Below are positions 37,275 to 46,918 of a stretch of 64,000 nt of DNA, in pieces (the first letter of the stretch is position 1; each line of letters starts with the position of its first letter). The stretch lies in the NCBI RefSeq assembly GCF_003284585.1, contig NZ_QKRX01000004.1, positions 248,001 to 312,000 of the forward strand, in the 5' to 3' direction. Below the pieces are notes generated by a model that searched no databases, was not told the DNA's origin, and saw only the letters and a list, made by a program, of their open reading frames with translations. Made by a program: the position numbers and the translations under genes. Source of the stretch: Nitrincola tibetensis. Lineage in GTDB: Bacteria; Pseudomonadota; Gammaproteobacteria; Pseudomonadales; Balneatricaceae.

Positions 37275-38051
37275 TCAACGCACAGCCTCCACGGGCATAC
37301 CCAAACGTCCCACCCCAGGTAAATTAATCGCGATTGGCCAAAAATCGATTCCCGCACTCAAACCCAACAGATTCACTTCCAGACCTTCTTCAGGTGCTGC
37401 AATTAAACCCAGCAAACCCGACATAGAGACTTGAACACCCGTACCACTCGGTGCAGTTGCAACAAAACGCCCTTCTGGTAAGTAATCTTTTCCAATCGCC
37501 GTCGAAGGTAAATTTAAGCGCAACTCAGGAACCTCCCGCCCTAAATAGGCAATAAAGGTATTGCTATTCGGTCCCGGCCAAAGGCGATACTCACCCTTAT
37601 GCGGGTACTCCTCTGCAGCTTGGTAAAGCTGCTCAATCAAATGATCGACCTCACTTCCTCCCCGTATATCTCGCAGCAAAAGGGGGTAGCTACCATACCA
37701 ATACCCATCAGCGACACCTCTTGCGACACGGACAGCATCCCCTCCACGCCCGCGTACGACATTAAATCCTATGACTTCAAGGCGTGTAAAATAGTCTTGG
37801 TTTTGTGGTTTGACCGCAATCCAAGTATGCACACCCAACGCACCCCGCCAACGAAACGCACGTGCCGCATACACCTGAATAATGGCTTCAGACGTCGTCG
37901 CAGGATCGGGCGCTATGCCTGCACTGTCTCGACGTGCCGTTTGCCAATCTTTAGGACGCTCATCATTCGTATTATGCGAGACTAGTGCACACCCGACGGG
38001 GACAATAAAAATCAACAATACCCATAGAACAGCACTAAGCAATCGTTTCAT
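37275..38051 (-). CDS. DUF3750 domain-containing protein
   Basis: 258 residues. The N-terminal hydrophobic segment (residues about 4-22) followed by Cys at 21 could be a lipoprotein signal or a membrane anchor. The core, RWRGALGVHTWIAVKP, WYGSYPLLLRDIRGG and LWPGPNSNTFIAYLGRE with conserved-looking His, Asp and Asn, fits DUF3750. The function is unknown. It is followed by a 223-base spacer before the RelA/SpoT-domain gene. Confidence 0.75.
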   Translation of the reverse strand: MKRLLSAVLWVLLIFIVPVGCALVSHNTNDERPKDWQTARRDSAGIAPDPATTSEAIIQVYAARAFRWRGALGVHTWIAVKPQNQDYFTRLEVIGFNVVRGRGGDAVRVARGVADGYWYGSYPLLLRDIRGGSEVDHLIEQLYQAAEEYPHKGEYRLWPGPNSNTFIAYLGREVPELRLNLPSTAIGKDYLPEGRFVATAPSGTGVQVSMSGLLGLIAAPEEGLEVNLLGLSAGIDFWPIAINLPGVGRLGMPVEAVR

Positions 38052-38165
38052 TTGTGATATCCTTACACAGCTTTAAAATTGAGAAAATTAAGACTGATTG
38101 CATCATCAAACCGACTCAACTTAGGATTAGAATAACAAGAGTCAAGCGATTGAGCAGCAACCAAC

Positions 38166-40760
38166 ATGGATAGGCAGACCAAGTCAATCGTGATTAAAGA
38201 CAGATCCACGGGCACCCCGTATACAGTCATTGTAACTTTCATTCTTACGGCAATCGTTTCGTTGCTGATCATCTGGCAGGTTGAGTCTCACAACCAAGAC
38301 TCCAGACGAAGTGATCTCGCGCTCCACGCACACAATCATGCAAGCCTGCTTGAAACGCTTCTGAACCAATCACTGTCTGCCAACTATGCCCTTGCTTCTT
38401 TAGTGCGTGCTGGAGGCGGAGAGGTTCAACAATTTTCCGAAATTGCCGCAAATCTACACCAACATTACCCAATCGTTTCTCACTTTACACTTTCAGCCAA
38501 TGGGGTCGTATCAGAGGTCTACCCACTCGAAGGCAATGAAGCCTCACTGGGCTTTAACCAATTAGAAGACTCTATTCAAAATGCAGAAGCTCTACTCGCT
38601 AAAGAAAGTGGACTCATGACCTTGGCAGGCCCAGTGGCACTGGTGCAAGGTGGAACCGGTGTCATCGGCCGCTTACCCGTCTTTATCGATCACAATCAAG
38701 AGGAAAGTTTCTGGGGCTTTACAAATGTCACACTTCGCCTTGGAGAACTGCTGCGAACGGCTAACCTCGACACTCTGTCAAGTCAAAACATGGCCTACGC
38801 GCTATGGAAACTCTCCAGCGATGGAGCCCCATCACAACTGATCAGCAGTAACTCCGAACGCATAAGGTCTGACTCTGTCGATGTTATCATTAATGTCCCA
38901 AATGGTGCTTGGCTTTTAAAGGTTGCTCCGACTCACCTAATCTTTGAAAGTGGGGCATTAGCGCTTAAGTTACTTTTAGGCTTATTTATCAGCTCATTAG
39001 CCGCTCTTCAAACCTGGTTGATTATAAGTCTACGCCATGATCGCGCTTTTCTCGAAGAACGTGTTACAGAGCGAACACATGAAATTTTTCAAGCCGAATC
39101 CCAGCTAAGAGCCACTCTTGATGCTATTCCTGATCTATTATTTGAAGTAGACATCAAGGGCACGATCCATCTTTTCCACTCCCCCAAGAAGGAACTGCTT
39201 TTAGCAAAGCCAGAAGACTTTATCGGACACTCCTTCGATGATTTTTTGCCGAATGATGCAAAGGTGATCTGCTATGGCGCATTAAACGAGGCGAATGAAA
39301 AGGGCTTTTCCAGCGGTAAATGCTATTCACTTGAAATAGACAATCAATGCCATTGGTTTGAGTTATCCGTCTCTAAGAAAGCGGCCTCACCTGACAATTT
39401 ACCTAGATTCATTTTAATATCAAGAGACATAACGGAACGAAAAACAAACGCATCCAGTATCGAGCGCTTAGCCTTTTACGACCCTTTAACGGGCTTACCC
39501 AATCGACGCTTGCTACTTGATCGACTACAACAAGCTCTTGCGTGGAATGAACGTCATGAGACCAAAGGCGCTTTACTCTTTATTGACCTTGATAACTTTA
39601 AAGTTATCAATGACTCACTTGGGCATGCGGTTGGTGATCTTTTATTGGAAAAAGTTGCGATTCGCCTGAACGCGGCTATACGCAAGGTTGACACGGCTGC
39701 TCGCATCGGCGGCGATGAGTTTGTGATTTTATTGTCGGATTTACCAGAAGATACCCATCTTACAGCACTTCATGCCGAACGAGTCGCTTCCAAAATAGCA
39801 CAACTGCTACGCAACCCCTTTACACTGCTCGATAATGAATACGTCGTTACCTCAAGCATTGGCATTACGCTCTTTACGTCAGGCCAAGCCTCATTAGATG
39901 AAGTCCTACAACGAGCCGATTTGGCTATGTACCAAGCTAAAAATGCCGGTAAGAATACTGTTTGCTTCTTTGACCCTGCTTTGCAAGAACAAATCGACCA
40001 CAACTTGGAACTATCAAGAGGACTTAGGCTTGCTTTAGATTACAATCAGTTTTTCTTGGAATTTCAGCCTCAAGTTGACCGCAAGGGTGCCCTCGTAGGT
40101 GCTGAAGCACTGATTCGCTGGAGCCACCCTGAGCTGGGTCTTATTCCTCCCAATCGTTTTATCCCTGTCGCTGAAGAAACAGGCTTAATCATTCCTATCG
40201 GTGACTGGGTACTACGAAATGCCTGCAAACAATTGCAAATATGGCAAACACTAAGCAAAGCCAAGCACCTAACTCTATCCATTAATGTCAGTTCGCGCCA
40301 ATTCGCCCAATCGAATTTTGTTGAACAGATCAAAGCGTGCCTGAATCAATATAAAATTGATCCAAAACGCCTTGAACTTGAACTCACAGAGAGCATGCTG
40401 GTGAAAGACCAAAACGATGTGATCACTAAGATGCTCGAACTCAGCGAACTCGGCATTCAAATTTCATTGGATGATTTCGGCACAGGCTACTCTTCATTGA
40501 CCTATCTCAAACGTATGCCGATTAGGCAACTTAAGATTGACCAATCCTTTGTAAAAGACATTAACATGGACTTGGACAGCGCAAATCTATGCGATGCGAT
40601 TATTTCACTTGGGCACAGCCTATCACTGGAGGTCATCGCCGAAGGCGTTGAAACCCTAGATCAATTTGAGTACCTCGCTCAACGTAACTGCGACCTGTTT
40701 CAAGGATATTATTTTGGAAAACCAAGCTCAGCAGACCAACTTCTTAAGCTGATTTCTTAA
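38166..40760 (+). CDS. CHASE-PAS-GGDEF-EAL cyclic di-GMP signalling protein
   Basis: 864-residue inner-membrane protein. A transmembrane helix near residues 18-37, a periplasmic CHASE domain (about 40-250, ending LAGPVALVQGGTGVIGRLPVF), a second helix near 265-285, then PAS (about 310-420), GGDEF (motif RIGGDEF near 513-519) and EAL (GAEALIRW near 645-652, with DDFGTGYSSL further on). Both catalytic motifs are intact, and RKVD five residues before GGDEF is a product-inhibition site. It may both make and degrade cyclic di-GMP. CHASE domains bind small extracellular ligands. A terminator follows. Confidence 0.9.
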   Translation: MDRQTKSIVIKDRSTGTPYTVIVTFILTAIVSLLIIWQVESHNQDSRRSDLALHAHNHASLLETLLNQSLSANYALASLVRAGGGEVQQFSEIAANLHQHYPIVSHFTLSANGVVSEVYPLEGNEASLGFNQLEDSIQNAEALLAKESGLMTLAGPVALVQGGTGVIGRLPVFIDHNQEESFWGFTNVTLRLGELLRTANLDTLSSQNMAYALWKLSSDGAPSQLISSNSERIRSDSVDVIINVPNGAWLLKVAPTHLIFESGALALKLLLGLFISSLAALQTWLIISLRHDRAFLEERVTERTHEIFQAESQLRATLDAIPDLLFEVDIKGTIHLFHSPKKELLLAKPEDFIGHSFDDFLPNDAKVICYGALNEANEKGFSSGKCYSLEIDNQCHWFELSVSKKAASPDNLPRFILISRDITERKTNASSIERLAFYDPLTGLPNRRLLLDRLQQALAWNERHETKGALLFIDLDNFKVINDSLGHAVGDLLLEKVAIRLNAAIRKVDTAARIGGDEFVILLSDLPEDTHLTALHAERVASKIAQLLRNPFTLLDNEYVVTSSIGITLFTSGQASLDEVLQRADLAMYQAKNAGKNTVCFFDPALQEQIDHNLELSRGLRLALDYNQFFLEFQPQVDRKGALVGAEALIRWSHPELGLIPPNRFIPVAEETGLIIPIGDWVLRNACKQLQIWQTLSKAKHLTLSINVSSRQFAQSNFVEQIKACLNQYKIDPKRLELELTESMLVKDQNDVITKMLELSELGIQISLDDFGTGYSSLTYLKRMPIRQLKIDQSFVKDINMDLDSANLCDAIISLGHSLSLEVIAEGVETLDQFEYLAQRNCDLFQGYYFGKPSSADQLLKLIS

Positions 40761-40768
40761 GCTTTACT

Positions 40769-40791
40769 AGTCTTTATTGCAAAGACTTTTT
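40769..40791 (+). terminator. Rho-independent terminator
   Basis: AGTCTTT and AAAGACT form a 7-base-pair stem with a 5-base loop and a T run, ending the GGDEF-EAL gene. Confidence 0.75.
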
Positions 40792-40862
40792 ACGGACATG
40801 TCTTTTAATATCAGCCTCAAACCTATATATTAGATATTGTTAATAAATAATTGAGGCATGAA

Positions 40863-41300
40863 ATGAGTCAAACTAAAACCATCAATGTTGAAGCGAGCTT
40901 AGATCAAGGGTTTACAGTACGAGGCGCAATTGGCGAACACCAGTTAGTGATAGATCAGCCCATCTCTGCGAAAGGTGCTGGCTTAGGCGCTACTCCTTTG
41001 GAAATGTTTTTATTTTCACTTGCAGGTTGCATCGGCACCATTGGCCGGATTGCCGCTTTTCAAAAAAAGATCAATCTAAAAGGAATGAATATCACAGTAG
41101 AAGGTGACTACAACCCAGCTGGGTTACTTGGCAAACCAACGGATGATCGAATGGGCTTTCAGGAGATTCGAATTCGCGCCGTCATAGATGCCGATATGTC
41201 AGATGCTGAAAAAGAAGCCTTTCTCGATGAGATATGCCACCGCTGCCCTTTGCATGACAATACTCGACTTGAAACCCAAGTCGTCCACTCAATTGCATAA
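40863..41300 (+). CDS. OsmC/Ohr family protein
   Basis: 145-residue OsmC-fold protein with the two redox cysteines, one in FSLAGCIGTIGR and the other in ICHRCPLHDNTRLE. OsmC/Ohr proteins reduce organic hydroperoxides and some act on persulfides or thiosulfate-related species. The ATG at 40863 has GAGG eight bases upstream; a TTG at 40851 is less likely. It is 17 bases before the YeeE-like gene, so it heads a three-gene operon of sulfur character. Confidence 0.85.
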   Translation: MSQTKTINVEASLDQGFTVRGAIGEHQLVIDQPISAKGAGLGATPLEMFLFSLAGCIGTIGRIAAFQKKINLKGMNITVEGDYNPAGLLGKPTDDRMGFQEIRIRAVIDADMSDAEKEAFLDEICHRCPLHDNTRLETQVVHSIA

Positions 41301-41317
41301 TTAGGTCAAGTGAACTG

Positions 41318-41758
41318 ATGGAAATTATTAACTTTACCCCTATCTCCTCATTAATTGGAGGAGGGCTTATTGGTCTTGCGGCTGCTTTTTTACTCGTCGC
41401 TAAAGGGCGTATCGCAGGTATTTCGGGTATCGCAGGCGGTATCATTTACCCTGAAAACAAAGGAGACATGGCGTGGCGTATTGCCTTTGTTGCAGGGCTG
41501 ATTCTAGGCGGACTCATCTATCAGTGGAGCAACATTGGCGTCGGGGTTGAGCATATCCAAGCCATGGCAAGCACTCCCACGTTAATTGTTGCAGGGCTTC
41601 TGGTCGGTATTGGCACACAAATCGGAACTGGCTGCACCAGTGGCCATGGGATTTGTGGTTTAGCACGACGCAGCCCAAGATCACTGGTGGCAACCCTAAG
41701 CTTCATGGGCAGCGCTTTAGTGACCGTATTTATTGTTAGGCATCTAGTAGGAGGTTAA
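41318..41758 (+). CDS. YeeE/YedE family half-transporter, first subunit
   Basis: 146-residue membrane protein with four to five hydrophobic segments and the diagnostic cysteine motif GIGTQIGTGCTSGHGICG. This is one half of a YeeE/YedE-type transporter for thiosulfate or related sulfur compounds (PmpA-like pairs). The partner starts two bases after its stop, behind an AGGAGG site contained in the end of this gene. Confidence 0.88.
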   Translation: MEIINFTPISSLIGGGLIGLAAAFLLVAKGRIAGISGIAGGIIYPENKGDMAWRIAFVAGLILGGLIYQWSNIGVGVEHIQAMASTPTLIVAGLLVGIGTQIGTGCTSGHGICGLARRSPRSLVATLSFMGSALVTVFIVRHLVGG

Positions 41759-41760
41759 TT

Positions 41761-42186
41761 ATGGCTGCTTTACCTTGGATTGCGGCATTGCTAGCCGGGA
41801 CACTTTTTGGCTTAGGGCTGTCAGTCGCACAAATGATTGATCCTGCTAAAGTCATTAACTTTCTGGATCTTTTTGGAACCTGGGACCCGTCTTTGGCGCT
41901 TGTTATGTTCGGTGGTCTAGTGGTGAATGCCATCATGACACCCTTGATTCTTAAACGTAAACGCCCGATATTGGCCGAACACTTTCGTCTGCCCACAAAG
42001 ATTGAAATTGATGCAAGACTCATCATCGGCGGCATTATTTTCGGGATAGGTTGGGGATTGGCGGGCTACTGTCCAGGCCCGATTATCACCTCGATAAGCT
42101 TTATCAATATGGATATTTTAACGGTATTACTTGCATTTATTGTGGGTACAGCGGCCACTCGCTGGGTTCTTAGCAAAGTGAGCTAA
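41761..42186 (+). CDS. YeeE/YedE family half-transporter, second subunit (DUF6691)
   Basis: 141-residue membrane protein, second half of the YeeE/YedE pair, with the conserved GIGWGLAGYCPGPIIT cysteine motif. Together with the preceding subunit it would form the pseudo-twofold transporter that passes thiosulfate or persulfide sulfur through cysteines. It ends the operon and is convergent with the sigma-54 activator gene. Confidence 0.88.
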   Translation: MAALPWIAALLAGTLFGLGLSVAQMIDPAKVINFLDLFGTWDPSLALVMFGGLVVNAIMTPLILKRKRPILAEHFRLPTKIEIDARLIIGGIIFGIGWGLAGYCPGPIITSISFINMDILTVLLAFIVGTAATRWVLSKVS

Positions 42187-42266
42187 TCCTTTTTTGATCC
42201 TGTCACCTGTTACTGGTTACCCCTACAAGTATTTGTAGCTTTTTAGACCTTACTATCCAAGTTAAG

Positions 42267-42291
42267 CGCGCTACTCTGCCAGAGTAGCGCG
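42267..42291. terminator. Strong hairpin between convergent genes
   Basis: CGCGCTACTCT and AGAGTAGCGCG form an 11-base-pair stem with a 3-base loop directly abutting the stop codon of the regulator gene. No T run on either side, so it may act as a roadblock or mRNA 3'-end protector. Confidence 0.5.
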
Positions 42292-43632
42292 TTACTTCAA
42301 ACGACTCAATTTGCGATACAAGGTCCTCTCACTGATACCCAGCTGATCCGCCAACTGCTTATTATCCCCCTTAAAGGCTTTCACCAAATGAGTTAAGTAA
42401 CGTTGTTCAAACACATCCAAGGGTAAAATATGCTCAATACTTTCCTGACTGTTAAAAACAGATGCTTGAACATCCTCTTCCATTACCAGACACTCTTTGG
42501 GTAAATGCTGAAGATCAATGCACCCATCATCGGCCAACAAAACACCTCGCTCAAGTATATTGCGCAACTCTCGAATATTCCCCGGAAAAGCATAATGCTT
42601 AAGGACAGATAAAGCAGATTCCGTCATTCGCACAGAGTCACCGCCCGCAATTCGCTTCAAAAGCACATCAATGAGCAGAGGCAAATCTTCAGGCCGTTCG
42701 CGCAATGAAGGTAAATCGATTGGAAACGCGGAAATACGATAATATAGATCTTGGCGAAAACGACCTTCTTCCACTTGCTGTTTGAGATTGCGGTGAGTTG
42801 CACAGACTAAACGGAAATCAGCATGCATAGGCTCAATTCCCCCCACTGTTCGATAGGTACCTGTTTCAATTAACCGCAACAGTTTTACTTGCTGAGGGAG
42901 TGGTATCTCGCCGATTTCATCTAAAAAAAGCGTCCCACCTCGTGCAGCCTCGATCAGACCTTTTTTACGACCAACGGCTCCGGTAAACGCTCCCCGCTCA
43001 TGCCCAAACAGCTCACTTTCGAATAGGGACTCTGTTAACCCAGAACACTCCACCGTCACGAAAGGGCCACGGCTGCGCAAACTCGCATCATGCAACGCCC
43101 GAGCCGCCAACTCTTTTCCAGTTCCAGACTCACCGAGTAACAAGACAGTAATTGTTGAAGGAGCGGCACGTCTTAGCATTTCCAACATACGGCCAAATGC
43201 GGACGAACGCCCAACCATTCCCACTCCCTCCCCGGGCGTCGCTCTCGCCTCCTTCACCAAATGCATGATTTCCAAATAACAAATCACGTCATTTTCGGCA
43301 TTACGAATAGGAGTCAGCTCGACATCAACATGCTCCTGCCCTTGATCCGTGTTATGCAGATGAAGCACCCGTTGCTTCTGACCGGTTTCCTGGCAGCGTT
43401 TTAGCGGACAAGACTCGCCGGCTTGATCGCAGGGCACACTATAGCCATGCGACACCTGATAGCAGGTTTTATCCGCCCCTTGTATCTCGCCATAAATAGC
43501 TTGATAGGCTTGGTTATACGCCAAAATACGATAATCCAGTGACAAAAGGGTTGCAGGCTCCTTAATCACATCCAATATCGAACTCATTTCGGCTAAAGAC
43601 GTTGCCGTTAAATCTAAGCCTTTGACTGCCAT
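42292..43632 (-). CDS. fisR: FisR-like sigma-54-dependent activator
   Basis: 446-residue bacterial enhancer-binding protein. An N-terminal PAS-like sensor carries Cys57, Cys68, Cys75 (and Cys80); the 11- and 7-residue spacing of the first three equals that recalled for Cys53, Cys64 and Cys71 of the sulfane-sulfur sensor FisR. The AAA+ domain has Walker A GESGTGKE, the sigma-54 contact GAFTGA and Walker [13 protein letters not shown]; a Fis-type helix-turn-helix ends it ([20 protein letters not shown]). ATG 43632 was chosen because an upstream TTG at 43686 would place coding sequence over an operator-like palindrome. It is divergent from cydABX. Confidence 0.8.
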   Translation of the reverse strand: MAVKGLDLTATSLAEMSSILDVIKEPATLLSLDYRILAYNQAYQAIYGEIQGADKTCYQVSHGYSVPCDQAGESCPLKRCQETGQKQRVLHLHNTDQGQEHVDVELTPIRNAENDVICYLEIMHLVKEARATPGEGVGMVGRSSAFGRMLEMLRRAAPSTITVLLLGESGTGKELAARALHDASLRSRGPFVTVECSGLTESLFESELFGHERGAFTGAVGRKKGLIEAARGGTLFLDEIGEIPLPQQVKLLRLIETGTYRTVGGIEPMHADFRLVCATHRNLKQQVEEGRFRQDLYYRISAFPIDLPSLRERPEDLPLLIDVLLKRIAGGDSVRMTESALSVLKHYAFPGNIRELRNILERGVLLADDGCIDLQHLPKECLVMEEDVQASVFNSQESIEHILPLDVFEQRYLTHLVKAFKGDNKQLADQLGISERTLYRKLSRLK

Positions 43633-43658
43633 TTTTAAAACACCAATCTGCCACTTTT

Positions 43659-43694
43659 GACAGTCATTGTCGTACAACTGTGACAATTTGTCAC
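43659..43694. promoter_or_regulatory. Candidate activator-binding sites (GTGACAA-T-TTGTCAC)
   Basis: GTGACAATTTGTCAC (43680-43694) is a perfect 15-base palindrome, and GACA-GTCAT-TGTC (43659-43671) is a related imperfect copy 21 bases away. They lie 100-130 bases upstream of the -24/-12 promoter, the usual place for enhancer-binding protein sites, between fisR-like and cydA genes. Confidence 0.6.
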
Positions 43695-43791
43695 TTATTC
43701 AGGCGTACCAATCCGATTAAAATGACGAAATACTGCCTAAAATGGCATGTATTTCAAAAAGAAATAAGCTTATTACTGTTTTTGAAGAATA

Positions 43792-43807
43792 TGGCACGCT
43801 TTCTGCC
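43792..43807 (+). promoter_or_regulatory. Sigma-54 (-24/-12) promoter of cydABX
   Basis: TGGCACGCTTTCTGCC matches the sigma-54 consensus TGGCACG-N4-TTGC with exactly ten bases between GG and GC, 50 bases upstream of the cydA ATG. Confidence 0.8.
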
Positions 43808-43856
43808 TAAGACTCTTTTGAGTCATCAATCTTAGCTTACCTTTGAGGACACTTGC

Positions 43857-45440
43857 ATGATTACTGAAGAGGTCGTTGACCTTTCGCGTCTGCAATTTGC
43901 ATTAACCGCGATGTACCACTTTTTGTTCGTTCCACTCACCATAGGTCTTGCCTTTATGCTGGCCATTATGGAGTCCGTCTATGTGATGACGGGTAAACAA
44001 ATCTATAAGGACATGACCAAATTTTGGGGAAAACTATTCGGTATTAATTTTGCGCTCGGCGTAACCACCGGATTAACAATGGAGTTCCAGTTCGGCACCA
44101 ACTGGTCCTATTATTCCCACTATGTGGGCGATGTCTTTGGCGCCGCTCTTGCTATAGAAGGTCTGATGGCCTTCTTTCTTGAGTCCACGTTTGTGGGTCT
44201 CTTTTTCTTTGGCTGGGATAGACTTAGCAAAGTGAAGCATCTAATGGTCACTTGGCTTGTCGCATTGGGATCAAACTTCTCGGCACTTTGGATTTTGGTC
44301 GCCAATGGTTGGATGCAGCATCCTGTTGGCGCCGAGTTTAACTACGAAACCATGCGAATGGAAATGACCAGCTTTGTGGATCTCGTCATGAACCCGGTTG
44401 CACAAGTTAAATTCGTACACACGGTTTCAGCTGGCTATGTAACCGCCGCTATATTTGTCTTATCCATCAGCGCTTACTTTATGCTCAGAGGACGAGATCT
44501 CGCCTTCGCTCGTCGCTCTTTTGCCATTGCCAGCGCATTTGGATTGGCCGCTTCACTGTCGGTTATCTTGCTAGGTGATGAATCAGGTTACGAACTCGGG
44601 GATGTACAAAAAACCAAATTAGCGGCCATTGAAGCCGAGTGGGACACACACCCTGCGCCCGCATCGTTTACCTTGCTTGGTATTCCGAACAGTGAAACCA
44701 TGACCACGGACTATGCCATCAAGATACCCTATGCCTTAGGACTGATTGCAACCCGCTCTACGACTGAGGAAGTTAAGGGAATCAAAGATCTGATCGAAGA
44801 ACATGAGATCCGTATTCGCAATGGCATGAAAGCCTACGAACTCCTACAAACCTTACGCTCAGGCCAAACAGATGAGTTTACTCGTGCTGAATTTGACCGC
44901 TACAAGCAGGATTTAGGCTATGGTTTACTCTTGAAGCGTTATACTGAGAAAGTTATTGATGCAACAGATGCACAGATTCAACAAGCGGCTAGAGACACCA
45001 TCCCTCCTGTTGGGCCATTGTTCTGGGCATTCCGTATCATGGTTGCTGCAGGCTTTTGGATGCTGCTTCTATTCGCTGTGTGTTTTTACTACACAGCAAA
45101 ACGCACTGCTTGGCATAAACCCTGGTTACTGAAAGCTGCACTCTTCACACTTCCTGTTCCTTGGATTGCCTCTGAAGCGGGGTGGTTTGTAGCTGAGTTT
45201 GGCCGTCAACCTTGGGCCGTCGGTGAAATTCTACCGACCTTTACGGCCGTATCCGTCCTAACCGCAAATCAGATTTTGTCGAGCCTGATCTTATTTCTCG
45301 TGTTTTATACCGTCTTGGCCATCATCGAGATTTACTTGATGCAACGGTTCATTCGGATTGGACCTAGCAGCTTGCACACCGGTCGCTATCATTTTGAGCA
45401 AGCGGGCTCCACATCATCAAGCACAAGGGTCCGAGCTTAA
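43857..45440 (+). CDS. cydA: Cytochrome bd ubiquinol oxidase subunit I
   Basis: 527-residue subunit of the quinol-oxidising bd oxidase of the inner membrane, with nine transmembrane helices expected. The opening [22 protein letters not shown] holds the heme b595 ligand His21; [33 protein letters not shown] and the long quinol-binding Q-loop ([25 protein letters not shown]) are typical of the E. coli-like long form. The Ser-rich tail ([11 protein letters not shown]) is short and not conserved. bd oxidases resist sulfide and nitric oxide. It is first in cydABX behind the sigma-54 promoter. Confidence 0.97.
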   Translation: MITEEVVDLSRLQFALTAMYHFLFVPLTIGLAFMLAIMESVYVMTGKQIYKDMTKFWGKLFGINFALGVTTGLTMEFQFGTNWSYYSHYVGDVFGAALAIEGLMAFFLESTFVGLFFFGWDRLSKVKHLMVTWLVALGSNFSALWILVANGWMQHPVGAEFNYETMRMEMTSFVDLVMNPVAQVKFVHTVSAGYVTAAIFVLSISAYFMLRGRDLAFARRSFAIASAFGLAASLSVILLGDESGYELGDVQKTKLAAIEAEWDTHPAPASFTLLGIPNSETMTTDYAIKIPYALGLIATRSTTEEVKGIKDLIEEHEIRIRNGMKAYELLQTLRSGQTDEFTRAEFDRYKQDLGYGLLLKRYTEKVIDATDAQIQQAARDTIPPVGPLFWAFRIMVAAGFWMLLLFAVCFYYTAKRTAWHKPWLLKAALFTLPVPWIASEAGWFVAEFGRQPWAVGEILPTFTAVSVLTANQILSSLILFLVFYTVLAIIEIYLMQRFIRIGPSSLHTGRYHFEQAGSTSSSTRVRA

Positions 45441-45460
45441 AACTCGAAGGAGCAATATAA

Positions 45461-46603
45461 ATGATTTTTGATTATGAAACCTTAAAGCTTGCTTGGTGGA
45501 TACTAATAGGTGTCTTACTCATAGGCTTTGCAATCACAGATGGCTTCGACATGGGGGCTTGTGCCCTACTCCCGTTGGTTGCGAAAACCGATGATGAGCG
45601 CCGAGTCGTTATCAACACCATGGCCCCTCATTGGGATGGTAACCAAGTGTGGTTTATCACCGCAGGAGGGGCTCTTTTCGCCGCCTGGCCTTTAGTTTAC
45701 GCAGCCGCTTTTTCGGGCCTTTATTGGGCAATGATGCTGGTGCTCTTCGCACTCTTTTTGCGACCTGTGGGCTTTGACTATCGCTCAAAGATGGATGACC
45801 CACGTTGGCGAAATGCATGGGACTGGGCACTCGTCGTAGGAGGAGCGGTTCCTGCGCTCGTGTTCGGGATTGCATTTGGCAATTTACTCTTAGGCGTCCC
45901 TTTCCAATACGACGAGCTATTACGCCCTTCCTATCACGGCAGCTTTTTTTCACTGCTGAATCCATTTGCCCTGCTCTGCGGCATTATCAGCTTAACAATG
46001 CTAGCCTTACATGGCGCAACCTGGATACAAATGCGTACTCAGGATAAGGTCGAAGAAAGAGCAAGATATCTAGCAAAACGTCTAGCCGTTTTACTGGTTG
46101 CTACTTTTGCAATCGCTGGTATTTGGCTTGCTTGGAGCATTGAGGGCTACATGATCATTAGCCTTCCAGAAACAGGTGGATCTGCCAACCCCTTACTCAA
46201 GGAAGCCATAAAAGCCTCAGGTGCATGGTTGCACAACTATGCCGTACAACCTGCCACACTTATTGCACCCATTATGGCGTTTGTGGGTGCTATCGCTGCA
46301 GGCATCTTCAGCCATGTCCGCTACACAGGTCTCGGCTTTATCAGCAGTGCAACCGCTGTAACGGGTGTTATTTTAACGGCTGGATTCTCAATGTTTCCTT
46401 TCGTCATGCCTTCTAGCCTTGTCCCAAGCCATAGTTTAACGCTTTGGGATGCTGCATCAAGCGCCGGAACACTGATGGTCATGACATGGGCTGCGATTAT
46501 CTTTGTCCCCATCATACTGGGCTATACGTTTTGGTGTTACCGCGCTATGTGGCAAAAAATTGGGGTGAGATTCATTAAAGAGAACCCTCACTCACTCTAT
46601 TAA
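45461..46603 (+). CDS. cydB: Cytochrome bd ubiquinol oxidase subunit II
   Basis: 380-residue membrane subunit pairing with CydA. Recognisable blocks are LKLAWWILIGVLLIGFAITDGFDMG at the N-terminus, NTMAPHWDGNQVWFITAGGA, and the C-terminal FPFVMPSSLVPSHSLTLWDAASS. Length and all blocks match CydB of the bd-I type. It follows cydA by 20 bases with AAGGAG before the ATG. Confidence 0.97.
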   Translation: MIFDYETLKLAWWILIGVLLIGFAITDGFDMGACALLPLVAKTDDERRVVINTMAPHWDGNQVWFITAGGALFAAWPLVYAAAFSGLYWAMMLVLFALFLRPVGFDYRSKMDDPRWRNAWDWALVVGGAVPALVFGIAFGNLLLGVPFQYDELLRPSYHGSFFSLLNPFALLCGIISLTMLALHGATWIQMRTQDKVEERARYLAKRLAVLLVATFAIAGIWLAWSIEGYMIISLPETGGSANPLLKEAIKASGAWLHNYAVQPATLIAPIMAFVGAIAAGIFSHVRYTGLGFISSATAVTGVILTAGFSMFPFVMPSSLVPSHSLTLWDAASSAGTLMVMTWAAIIFVPIILGYTFWCYRAMWQKIGVRFIKENPHSLY

Positions 46604-46625
46604 ATTGATACATGAGGTTTTAACT

Positions 46626-46724
46626 ATGTGGTATTTCGCCTGGATATTAGGCGTTCTTCTCGCCTGTGCATTTGGTATTATCAATGTGATGTGGCTAGAA
46701 GCCGAAGAAATAGATAAGGATTAA
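46626..46724 (+). CDS. cydX: Cytochrome bd oxidase small subunit CydX
   Basis: 32-residue single-helix protein starting MWYFAWILGVLLACAFGI and ending VMWLEAEEIDKD, the CydX signature (Trp-Tyr-Phe-Ala-Trp start and conserved Glu near the end of the helix). It stabilises the hemes of the bd oxidase. It lies 22 bases after cydB and before a terminator; its ribosome-binding site is a modest GAGG. Too short for usual gene finding. Confidence 0.93.
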   Translation: MWYFAWILGVLLACAFGIINVMWLEAEEIDKD

Positions 46725-46738
46725 TACGTCCATCCCAA

Positions 46739-46768
46739 GGCAGGCATCGTAAGATGCTTGCCTTTTTT
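46739..46768 (+). terminator. Rho-independent terminator of cydABX
   Basis: GGCAGGCATC and GATGCTTGCC form a 10-base-pair stem with one wobble, loop GTAA and a run of six Ts. Confidence 0.9.
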
Positions 46769-46918
46769 ATCCTCACTCACATCCTACAGCTTCATTTATT
46801 TTAATATTAGACTTCATTAATATCTTTTATTGGCAAAATAGACCTGAAAGTAATAAGCTTATAACAAACATAGAGATCAAGCAGACTCTATCCGTTACCC
46901 AATTTGAAGAGGTGCATG

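Noticed and set aside
36491-37357. Long 288-residue version of the RelA/SpoT-domain protein
   Set aside because: The extra 102 residues overlap DUF3750, lack family similarity and the internal ATG at 37051 has a good AAGG site.
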